A stretch of DNA of 10,318 nucleotides. Origin: an uncultured Bifidobacterium sp. (GTDB taxonomy: Bacteria; Actinomycetota; Actinomycetes; Actinomycetales; Bifidobacteriaceae). The stretch spans positions 1 through 10,318 of the forward strand of contig CALNAE010000222.1 in NCBI GenBank assembly GCA_937874315.1. Reading direction: 5' to 3'. The position numbers and the translations under genes were made by a program. The notes beneath the pieces were generated by a model. That model searched no databases, was not told where the DNA came from, and saw only the letters and a list, made by a program, of their open reading frames with translations. Each line of letters begins with the position of its first letter. The stretch's first letter is position 1. Shown here one piece after another: positions 1 to 6,464 of the stretch.

Positions 1-663
1 GTGATGTTGGCGTCCCAAGGCTACGAGGTGGTCGCCATGAACTACGACTACGCGCCGACCGGAAAGTATCCGACGCCGGTGATTCAGGTAGGTCAGCTGG
101 TGTCTCATCTGTACGATGTCGCCCAGCGCTATCATTTCGACACCGACCGAATCATCAGCGGCGGCGACTCGGCGGGTGCTCAGATTGCCGCGCAATTCGC
201 CGCGGTGCAGACGACCGAAGGCTATGCGAAGGCCAGCGGCATCAAGCGTATCGATATGAAACGTCCGTTGACCGGGGCCATCCTGTTCTGCGGCCCGTAC
301 GATTTCACCAAGTTCACGTCAGGCGACTCGTCATGGATGTTACGTTGGTTCATGAACACCGTGGCCTGGGGGTATCTGGGGAATCGCAACTGGCGCGGCA
401 GCCCCGAGCTGAAGCTGGCGTCGGTCACCGCCCATGTGTCGGCGAACTTCCCGAAATCCTACGTGGTGGACGGCAATGCCTTCTCCTTCCCCGAGCAGGG
501 TAAGGAACTGGTGGCTGCGTTGAAGGCCGACGGCGTCGATGTGACGTCATCTTTCTTCCCGAACAACCCCAAGCTGCCGCACGAATTCCAATTCGACTTC
601 TCACATCCCGAGTCGGCCGAGGTCTGGTTCAAGACCAAGGCGTTCCTCAACGGTATGCAATGA
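1..663 (+). CDS. alpha/beta-hydrolase (HSL/acetyl-esterase type), 5' end outside window
   Basis: This is probably a cytoplasmic carboxylesterase that hydrolyses small acyl esters; the substrate is unknown. The visible 220 residues contain the nucleophile elbow GGDSAG (visible residues 54-59, Ser57) typical of the hormone-sensitive-lipase branch of the alpha/beta-hydrolase fold. The segment YDYAP (15-19) corresponds to the usual YRLAP strand before it. The catalytic His is probably His194 in LPHEFQF. The acid is less clear: the usual DPL motif is absent, and the best candidate is Asp158 in VVDGN. The oxyanion-hole HGG motif should lie upstream of base 1, so the GTG/ATG at the window start is internal and roughly 80-100 residues are missing. 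There is no signal peptide or membrane segment in the visible part. It ends in TGA at 661-663, with no clear terminator after it. Confidence 0.93.
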   Translation: MMLASQGYEVVAMNYDYAPTGKYPTPVIQVGQLVSHLYDVAQRYHFDTDRIISGGDSAGAQIAAQFAAVQTTEGYAKASGIKRIDMKRPLTGAILFCGPYDFTKFTSGDSSWMLRWFMNTVAWGYLGNRNWRGSPELKLASVTAHVSANFPKSYVVDGNAFSFPEQGKELVAALKADGVDVTSSFFPNNPKLPHEFQFDFSHPESAEVWFKTKAFLNGMQ

Positions 664-915
664 ACGTGAGGCGGTTTACGGTATCGAATCTATGGTCCGT
701 GCCGGCATGATCCGTAATTCCTCAACGGGATCGCGCGGCTGGTGAATACCATGGAGACCTCGGTCGCTGTGGCCCTGCTGTATGAGCATCGTCAATGATG
801 TAGTAGGAGCGGATCGTTGGGCCACATGGATGGGTATCTGACGTGGACCGGCAGATAGCGCGGGCAACTGACTTGGTTCAGGCTAGGGTTAGGGTACTGA
901 GGTATACGAGGTGAT
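664..915. other. intergenic region with no convincing gene
   Basis: These 252 bases separate the esterase fragment from the HAD gene. Short open frames occur on both strands, but none has a credible ribosome binding site together with a recognisable product. An 11-bp stretch from the end of the esterase gene (TTCCTCAACGG, 643-653) recurs at 718-728. A weak promoter-like pair for the HAD gene (TTGGTT at 873, TACTGA at 895, spacer 16) is possible but not compelling. Confidence 0.6.
908..915 (+). promoter_or_regulatory. strong ribosome binding site for the HAD gene
   Basis: GAGGTGAT abuts the ATG at 916 and matches eight consecutive bases of the extended Shine-Dalgarno sequence (GGAGGTGATC) expected from the 16S rRNA 3' end. 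The GAGG core lies 4 nt from the start, which is slightly close. It fixes the HAD start at 916. Confidence 0.75.
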
Positions 916-1539
916 ATGGGATACAAACGGATAACGGATGTGGTGTTCGATATGTGCGGGGTGCTGGTGGATTCACAGCCCGGCAAGGCCCTTGAAGGGC
1001 AGTATCCGCAGGGCGTCATCGACATGGTCTTCGATCCGAATGATCCTTGGGGATTCGAATATTTCGATGCGATGGCCAATGTCGGTTGGAGTCAAGAGCG
1101 GATATTGCGCGAATACGAACGGCATCATGGGCCGGCGGTGGCGTGGGTTTACCGGACGTACCTGGAGCGGCTTCGGTATTCCATGCCGGCGATGATTCCC
1201 GGTATGGACTTGTTGTTGCGGGATCTGCACCATCGGGGCGTGCGCTTGTGGGGCCTGACCAATTTCACGACGCGCGCGGTCGATATCGCGCGTGTGCTAT
1301 TCCCGGAGCTGAAGCTGCTCGCAGACATCGTCATCTCATCCGAGGAGGGAATCAGCAAACCAGACCCGATAATCTTTCAGCGTGCCATGGTGCGTTTTGA
1401 CGTCGATCCATCGGCGACTCTCTTCGTTGACGATACGGAGTGCAACGTGCGCGCCGCGGCTCGTCTCGGCTTGGAAACCGAATTGTTCACGGATGCCGGT
1501 CATCTCCGCCAGCGTTTGGGCGAAAGAGGCATGCGATGA
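916..1539 (+). CDS. HAD-superfamily hydrolase (subfamily IA, YihX/epoxide-hydrolase-like)
   Basis: This is a soluble 207-residue haloacid-dehalogenase-fold protein, probably a phosphatase or related hydrolase acting through an aspartyl-enzyme intermediate. All four HAD motifs are visible. Motif I is VVFDMCGVLVD with nucleophile Asp12. Motif II is LTN with Thr115. Motif III is Lys148 in ISKPDP. Motif IV is the Asp172-Asp173 pair in LFVDD. The segment between motifs I and II looks like a small helical C1 cap. The residue two after the nucleophile, normally the general acid/base Asp in HAD phosphatases, is Cys14. Members such as YihX or the epoxide-hydrolase N-domain group also deviate at this place, so the substrate class cannot be read off. 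The start is supported by the GAGGTGAT site directly upstream. The gene converges on the minus-strand hydrolase, with 67 bp between their stop codons. Confidence 0.94.
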   Translation: MGYKRITDVVFDMCGVLVDSQPGKALEGQYPQGVIDMVFDPNDPWGFEYFDAMANVGWSQERILREYERHHGPAVAWVYRTYLERLRYSMPAMIPGMDLLLRDLHHRGVRLWGLTNFTTRAVDIARVLFPELKLLADIVISSEEGISKPDPIIFQRAMVRFDVDPSATLFVDDTECNVRAAARLGLETELFTDAGHLRQRLGERGMR

Positions 1540-1606
1540 GGGGGCATGGGGCGGTCTTCATTGGCGCAAAGGACTAGGTAGGGTCATCTCGCGCTCACCG
1601 AGTGAT

Positions 1607-3277
1607 TCAAAGCGTGAACAATCCCCAGAACGCCAATAGCGAGAGGGACAGCACCGCGCTGGCGGCGATCAGGCCGACCTCGAGGACGTGGCCGAACCCA
1701 TGCACCGCGGGGATTCGCGAGCCCGAAGAGTCCCGATGCCCGCGCAACGCGACCAGCATCCAGGCCAACAGCACGACGCCGAGCAGGGTGACGACTCGAA
1801 GCGCCTTCCACCACCGGTACAGCAACACGGTCTGCACGTCCAGCGTGACGGCGGCCTTGCCGAGGGTGACGAGGTACCAGCCGAGCAATCCCATGCTTCC
1901 CGCAACGAACAGCATGATCATCGCCAGCGATGCTGCCAACGACGTGTTGAAATGCGGTGATGCCTCGGTGCCAGCGAGGTCGTTTCCGGCGCTCCGGTGC
2001 CTGGCGGGCAGTATTCCTTCGGCCTGAGAACCTGCGGATCGCGGCGCTCGCCGTTCCTGCCACCGCTGCCGGCACCCGCGGGTTACAGCGGTGACGGCGA
2101 GCGTCAGGCCGCCGATGATCGAGCCTGCCAGCGCAACGGCCATGGCTACGATCATGGCCAGCAATCCCGTCAACGAATGCACGATACCCGATGACATGCG
2201 TTCCGGAGTGGCGAGCTTCTGATGTGGCTGGGTTCCGGCGATCATCGGTGTGGACCAGCCATCGGCTGTAGTGCCTGCGGCGACGGCATTGACCCAATGT
2301 TCCAGATCACGCGTGTATTCGGGAGCGAGCGGCAATCCGGGGAGGGCGGTATGGGAACCGACGCGTATCTGGTGATTGGCAGGGTAGTAGCGCAGCGTCA
2401 CGTTGCGGTTGCCGGCTTTCGCGGCGGCTGCAAGCAGTTCGTTGGCCCCCTGTTCGATGGGCATGGAGATGTCCTCGGTTCCGAAGTTCACCATCAGCGG
2501 CATGGTGAACGAAGGCAGATAGTGCTGTGCCGGGAAGTCGGCGTACTGCAATCCCACGGCCGAGAAATCCATGCTGATGACCTTACTGATATCGCGAGTC
2601 ATGGGCTCGGGCGCGCCTATATATTGCATGTAGCGGGTTGCGGCCATGGCCATCTGCTGCCGTCCCGAGACGACGGGCGGGGATGTGAGGATCATGAAGC
2701 CGATGTCAGGGTGATCATGCGCCATCACGCTGGCGATCCATGTACCCTCGGATTCCGCGTAGATTCCGGTGTGCGACGCGTCGATGTCGACGCGGTTCCG
2801 CAACAGATCCAACGACGTCATATAGTCGTTCGCCATCACCTGATAGTCACGGTGCTGTAGCGTGTAGTTGTCGAGCCGTTTGTCGGGAACCAGGGTCACG
2901 ATGCCCGCCGAGGCCATGGCATGGGCTATGTCGCCGAAGACCTGTGAGGACGATCCGGTTCCCGCGCCCTCGATGAACAGGCAGGCGGGACGTTTGCCCG
3001 ACGCGTTTTTCGGCTCCCTGAGCAGTGCCGAGATGGTGACCGTTTTGGAGAGTTTGATGCGGATTCTGCTCGTCGCGACGGCATAGGTGCCTTCGGATGC
3101 GGTGGTCAGCCCTCGCGCGGCGATGGAGGTGCTGGACGGTTGCACGGTGACGTGCGACGTGTTCGTCCGGATGCTCCAGTCGGGGGTCATGGATAGACCC
3201 AACAATCCAAATACCGCCAGCAGCACGGCTGACACGCCGATGACCTCAAGAATTCGTCTCGCTCTATACACGGCCAC
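1607..3277 (-). CDS. membrane-anchored alpha/beta-hydrolase with polytopic C-terminus
   Basis: This is a 556-residue protein with three parts. Residues 9-30 form one hydrophobic segment behind a basic N-terminus (MAVYRARR), suggesting that the following domain lies outside the membrane. Residues about 70-335 are an alpha/beta-hydrolase (dienelactone-hydrolase or acyl-peptidase-like). Ser176 in AESEG is the likely nucleophile, Asp269 in FGTEDIS the acid, His302 in YPANHQI the base, and EGAGTG (103-108) the probable oxyanion loop. The elbow has Ala where GxSxG has its first Gly. After the hydrolase come about four hydrophobic spans (roughly 364-398, 446-471, 490-511, 529-553), separated by a charged loop near 400-440. 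The substrate is unknown; a cell-surface ester or peptide is possible. The start is GTG at 3277, sharing its G with the TAG of the DUF4125 gene. GAGGAGG at 3294-3300 is 16 nt upstream, a long spacing, so coupled re-initiation is likely. A second GTG lies two codons later. No terminator is visible downstream. Confidence 0.9.
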   Translation of the reverse strand: MAVYRARRILEVIGVSAVLLAVFGLLGLSMTPDWSIRTNTSHVTVQPSSTSIAARGLTTASEGTYAVATSRIRIKLSKTVTISALLREPKNASGKRPACLFIEGAGTGSSSQVFGDIAHAMASAGIVTLVPDKRLDNYTLQHRDYQVMANDYMTSLDLLRNRVDIDASHTGIYAESEGTWIASVMAHDHPDIGFMILTSPPVVSGRQQMAMAATRYMQYIGAPEPMTRDISKVISMDFSAVGLQYADFPAQHYLPSFTMPLMVNFGTEDISMPIEQGANELLAAAAKAGNRNVTLRYYPANHQIRVGSHTALPGLPLAPEYTRDLEHWVNAVAAGTTADGWSTPMIAGTQPHQKLATPERMSSGIVHSLTGLLAMIVAMAVALAGSIIGGLTLAVTAVTRGCRQRWQERRAPRSAGSQAEGILPARHRSAGNDLAGTEASPHFNTSLAASLAMIMLFVAGSMGLLGWYLVTLGKAAVTLDVQTVLLYRWWKALRVVTLLGVVLLAWMLVALRGHRDSSGSRIPAVHGFGHVLEVGLIAASAVLSLSLLAFWGLFTL

Positions 3278-4068
3278 TACTGTAACGCCTCGGCCTCCTC
3301 GAGGTCGTGGAAGCCGCCAAGCAGAACGGTGTTGCGGATCGTCTCCTGAGTCAGGTTGCGCCCAGATGCGTGGAGTTTCGCGACGAACGTCTCGTAGAGG
3401 CGGAACGTTTGTTCGGAGTACGTCCCCAGTTCTCCACGGAGATAGGTTTCGAACGATGTGACGCTTTCGGTGTCTTGCGAGGTGCGCAGGACCCGCATGG
3501 CCATACCCAGCTTGGGATAGCGGGAGCGGAAATCATCGGCCCAAGCCACCTGGGTTCCGATCACCTGCTCCTGGGCGGTGATTCGGACGTCGGACAGCCG
3601 TGGAATGTACGGCTCGATATTGCGGTGGAAGTCTTCGGGGACGGTCGAAGCCATCATGCGGCCATACTTCTCGGTGATGAGATTACGGCCCTGCTCATCG
3701 GCTTCGTCAAGATCGTGCGCGTAGGAATTCAGCAGCGGGGCGTTCCACGTGAGGAATTGACTCAGCCTCATCTGGTGGAATACCGGCCAATTACCTTGGC
3801 ATGCCGCTCGTCCGCCCTCGTTGTTGGTGAGCTGGAACTGTTCCCATTCATGTCGTACGACGCGCTCCGCCGGGGAACTGGCATCTTGGGCACCGGCATC
3901 TGTGGCGGTATCGTTCTGAATGCCGGCGTCCTGTGCGCTGCCGGTGGGCGTGCCATTCGCGTCACAGGTGACGATGGGGCTGTCCGTCGAGGCCGCATCG
4001 ACCTTGACGCTGTCGTGTTCCCCCGTGAATTCCTTTCCGGCGTGTTCCGCTTGCATTGGTGCGTTCAT
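3277..4068 (-). CDS. DUF4125 family protein
   Basis: This soluble protein has 263 residues from the ATG used here, or 274 from a GTG at 4101. I place it in DUF4125 from recalled sequence character (core segments such as CQGNWPVFHQMRLSQFLTWN and LLGGFHDLEEAE) and from its position beside a DUF4037 gene; the two families occur together as far as I recall. Residues about 10-68 from the ATG are rich in Asp, Ala, Ser and Thr and probably disordered. The rest, about 69-260, looks mainly helical and rich in charged and aromatic residues. No catalytic motif of a known enzyme, membrane span or signal peptide is visible. The biochemical role is unknown. The start is ambiguous: GTG 4101 has an AAGGCGGA-like site 8 nt upstream, while ATG 4068 has only a weak GAG 6 nt upstream. 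The stop TAG overlaps the GTG start of the hydrolase gene by one base, so the two are very likely translated together. Confidence 0.83.
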   Translation of the reverse strand: MNAPMQAEHAGKEFTGEHDSVKVDAASTDSPIVTCDANGTPTGSAQDAGIQNDTATDAGAQDASSPAERVVRHEWEQFQLTNNEGGRAACQGNWPVFHQMRLSQFLTWNAPLLNSYAHDLDEADEQGRNLITEKYGRMMASTVPEDFHRNIEPYIPRLSDVRITAQEQVIGTQVAWADDFRSRYPKLGMAMRVLRTSQDTESVTSFETYLRGELGTYSEQTFRLYETFVAKLHASGRNLTQETIRNTVLLGGFHDLEEAEALQ

Positions 4069-4176
4069 GATGGTCTCACATTCTTTCCTATATGGACTCA
4101 CGGTAATCGTCCGCCTTGTGGTTCGCTGTCGGCATGCCCGTACGAGGTGTCGGTCGATATGGTGCCGGCGTAGTCG

Positions 4177-6378
4177 TCACAGGCTATGCAATGCGGGGTC
4201 GTCCGAAGCGATATGTTCCTCGACGTATGGCCGTTGCCACTCCAGAAACGTCTCGGTCGAATCGCTCAGATGCTCCCGATGCAGTTCCTCGACGATCTCG
4301 CCGCAGATATGTTCGATGGTGGCGGCGATATCACGCTGCGCCGGCGCTGAGCCCTTGCCGCCTTCGCCGAACCCCGCGCCGCCGAAGCAGGCCGCCGAAG
4401 ACAGCCGAAGCACGTGTTCCAACTGCGCGCAGACGTCGGACAGTCTGGTTGCGATGCGCCCGCTCAATCTGCGCAGCGCAGCGAACTGCCATTTGTAGTA
4501 CGGCATATAGCCGGCGGTGATCGGTGTGTTGATCAGAAACACCAGTGACGTCATGGCCTCGACGCATTCATTGATCGAGCGCCAGGCCGCGGCGCCATCG
4601 TCTCGTGCGAGCATGCGAGGCAGATTGTATTGCCCGGCTTGTCCGATCATGCCCAGCCGTCGCGAGATCAGCGCCAGACGGACGTCGTCCGGCATCATCT
4701 TGAATCCCTGCCTGGTCTTGAGCATCGCGCCGAAAGGATCGGCGAAGATCTCGCCGTTGGTCGCCGCGGCCAGTGTCGCCTCGTCGAGCAACAGCCATTC
4801 GTGCGGCTTGGTGGACGGCGGAGCCTGTCGATACCCGGTGATGGAGGCGAAGAAATCTCCGATGCGAAACACGCCGACGCGCTGTCCCGCACCTTGAGCG
4901 CGTGCCGTGGCTTGTCTCGGCCCCTGCCCCATGAAGGTACTCGGCAAGGCGTCATAGTCGGCCTGTAGTTGTTGGCCTATCACCTCATAGTCCTCGTCGG
5001 TGAGCCACAGACAGAAACCGGGGCCGAAATCGTGATCGTGCGAGAGCCTGTCGTCGAATCCATAGCATTCCGATCCGTGTCCGACCAGTCCGGCTGCGAT
5101 GCGTCCGCTGTATTCGGAATACCGATCATGCACCAGCGGCTTGCCGTAGTGCTCCCAATAGGCGCGCGCCAGCTGTAGGCCGGACCAGCTGTCCGCATGC
5201 TGGGATTCGGTGGTTTGGGTGGTTTGGGGGGATTGGACGGATTGGACGGATTGGGGGGATTCGCGAGTGATGGCCACGCCGGTTGCAGAAGCGCTCGACG
5301 CGACGCTTGCAACGACGGTCGTCGGCGTCGGCATGTCGAGCGTGTCCTCAGCATCGACCGGTATTGTGCCAGAGGTACCGGATTCGTTGCGTTGCGCGAG
5401 GGCGAGTCCCGACTCGGCGTCGCGCAGATTGTGCTCGGTGGTGCGGTAATACTCGGTGTCCTTGCCGTAGCATTCGGCAATCACGCTGAGCGCGTGTCGG
5501 TAACTGGCGACGGCTTCTTTGAATCGTCCGTCCGTATAGCAGACCTGGGCGTACCCGGCCAATGCGGAGGCATAATGGGCGCTGTGTTCCAGCCGGCCGG
5601 CCCGATATATGTTCAAAGCCTCGGCTGCATGCGTGCGGGCTTGGGCGAGCAGGGATTCGTGGTCGTCGCGGCTATCGGCGCTGCTCGGGGCCGCCTTCGT
5701 CTTGGCGGAGGTCGTGCCGGCTGTGGCTCGTTGCAGCATGACTAGGGCGAGGTTGGTGTGGGTCGATGCCACATCCAGATCGGTCTGCACGTCGACGCTC
5801 GTGGCGCTGAGTATCTCCAACGCCGTTTCAAGCTCCCGCTGCGCCAGCGACATGCGACCGGTCTCGCTGTAGAGCATGGATAGGTTGTTGTGCAGCGCCG
5901 CCATTCTTCGGTCCGTGGCTGGCATGGTGCGCTGCGCACTTTCGAGCGCCTGCCGATACAGTTCCTCCGACTGCTCGTACTGACCCGCGGCGCGCATGCC
6001 GGTCGCGGCGTTGATCAGGGTCGTCGTCCAGGCTTCGGTTCCTTCGATGCGCATGCGCAGGCCAAGCTCGAGCGCCCGCTGGATGATCCACTGATTATCG
6101 GCGTGTCTGCCTTGGGAACGGTAAAATCCCATGGCCTCGTTGAGCACGGTGAGCAGTCCGGCATCATCGCCCGCGTTCTCCGCGTCGACCAGGGCCTGCT
6201 GCAGATAGGGCTCAGCATCGGTTGCCGCCTTATGCGCGTCGAAGATGGCATCCAAACCGGTGAGGAACGCATCGACGTCGAAATGGTGCGGTGCATCCGC
6301 GGGCCGTTCGACGTCCCGCGTCCCACCCACTGCATTGGGTAGCGCCTCCTGATCGTGTTCGTGTGCCTCGTTGCCCAT
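4177..6378 (-). CDS. TPR protein with DUF4037 nucleotidyltransferase-like domain
   Basis: This is a cytoplasmic protein of 733 residues. Residues about 65-300 form four or five tetratricopeptide-type helical pairs (for example near 73-105, 116-148, 161-190 and 268-300), which usually bind other proteins. Residues about 333-397 form a low-complexity linker containing a three-residue repeat of the SVQ/SPQ/TTQ type. From about 398 onward is a DUF4037 domain. It carries a nucleotidyltransferase-fold signature: Gly435-Ser436, eleven residues, then Asp448-His-Asp450-Phe. A helical C-terminal part follows, with QYNLPRM and YYKWQF segments. The family fold suggests transfer of a nucleotide to a small molecule, protein or RNA, but the target is unknown. 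I start it at ATG 6378 because AAGGAG lies just upstream; the frame stays open to a GTG at 6402 that lacks such a site. It lies 86 bp downstream of the exporter gene and 75-108 bp upstream of the DUF4125 gene, in the same direction, so the block may be one transcript. Confidence 0.9.
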   Translation of the reverse strand: MGNEAHEHDQEALPNAVGGTRDVERPADAPHHFDVDAFLTGLDAIFDAHKAATDAEPYLQQALVDAENAGDDAGLLTVLNEAMGFYRSQGRHADNQWIIQRALELGLRMRIEGTEAWTTTLINAATGMRAAGQYEQSEELYRQALESAQRTMPATDRRMAALHNNLSMLYSETGRMSLAQRELETALEILSATSVDVQTDLDVASTHTNLALVMLQRATAGTTSAKTKAAPSSADSRDDHESLLAQARTHAAEALNIYRAGRLEHSAHYASALAGYAQVCYTDGRFKEAVASYRHALSVIAECYGKDTEYYRTTEHNLRDAESGLALAQRNESGTSGTIPVDAEDTLDMPTPTTVVASVASSASATGVAITRESPQSVQSVQSPQTTQTTESQHADSWSGLQLARAYWEHYGKPLVHDRYSEYSGRIAAGLVGHGSECYGFDDRLSHDHDFGPGFCLWLTDEDYEVIGQQLQADYDALPSTFMGQGPRQATARAQGAGQRVGVFRIGDFFASITGYRQAPPSTKPHEWLLLDEATLAAATNGEIFADPFGAMLKTRQGFKMMPDDVRLALISRRLGMIGQAGQYNLPRMLARDDGAAAWRSINECVEAMTSLVFLINTPITAGYMPYYKWQFAALRRLSGRIATRLSDVCAQLEHVLRLSSAACFGGAGFGEGGKGSAPAQRDIAATIEHICGEIVEELHREHLSDSTETFLEWQRPYVEEHIASDDPALHSL
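5203..5265 (-). repeat. 9-bp tandem repeat inside the DUF4037 gene linker
   Basis: About seven imperfect 9-bp units run head to tail on the + strand: GGATTCGGT, GGTTTGGGT, GGTTTGGGG, GGATTGGAC, GGATTGGAC, GGATTGGGG, GGATTCGCG. On the coding strand they give a Ser/Thr-Pro/Val/Thr-Gln triplet series in the linker between the TPR region and the nucleotidyltransferase domain. Because the unit is a multiple of three, gain or loss of units would change linker length without breaking the frame. Confidence 0.9.
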
Positions 6379-6382
6379 ACTG

Positions 6383-6388
6383 CTCCTT
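6383..6388 (-). promoter_or_regulatory. ribosome binding site deciding the DUF4037 start
   Basis: The coding strand reads AAGGAG followed by CAGT and ATG (6378). This is the best Shine-Dalgarno match in the region and favours ATG 6378 over the upstream in-frame GTG at 6402. Confidence 0.75.
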
Positions 6389-6464
6389 ACGGTTCTTCGC
6401 ACCTGCGACCTCGCTTCGTTGCAGGCTGTCCTATCAGTTTAGGCCGTATGGGGAGAAACGGCGA

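Noticed and set aside
1584..2297. 237-codon minus-strand frame overlapping the hydrolase C-terminus
   Set aside because: It is an Arg-rich alternative frame of the same strand. The overlapped frame has clear membrane spans.
2222..2860. 212-codon plus-strand frame
   Set aside because: It is antisense to the hydrolase whose triad and topology are coherent. It is rich in Gly, His and Arg without motifs.
3307..4173. 288-codon plus-strand frame
   Set aside because: It is antisense to the DUF4125 gene, has no ribosome binding site and has no recognisable protein features.
3277..6378. DUF4125/DUF4037 pair as a HEPN-MNT toxin-antitoxin system
   Set aside because: I found no convincing HEPN R-x(4-6)-H motif in the DUF4125 protein, and the DUF4037 protein is far larger than MNT antitoxins.
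6402..6425. Inverted repeat CCTGCGAC / GTTGCAGG before the DUF4037 gene
   Set aside because: The 8-bp stem has an A-C mismatch in the minus-strand RNA and no T run, so it is neither a terminator nor a recognisable riboswitch.
6443..6462. GCCGT / ACGGC hairpin after the MFS stop
   Set aside because: The stem is only 5 bp with a 10-nt loop and no T run. It is too weak to call a terminator.
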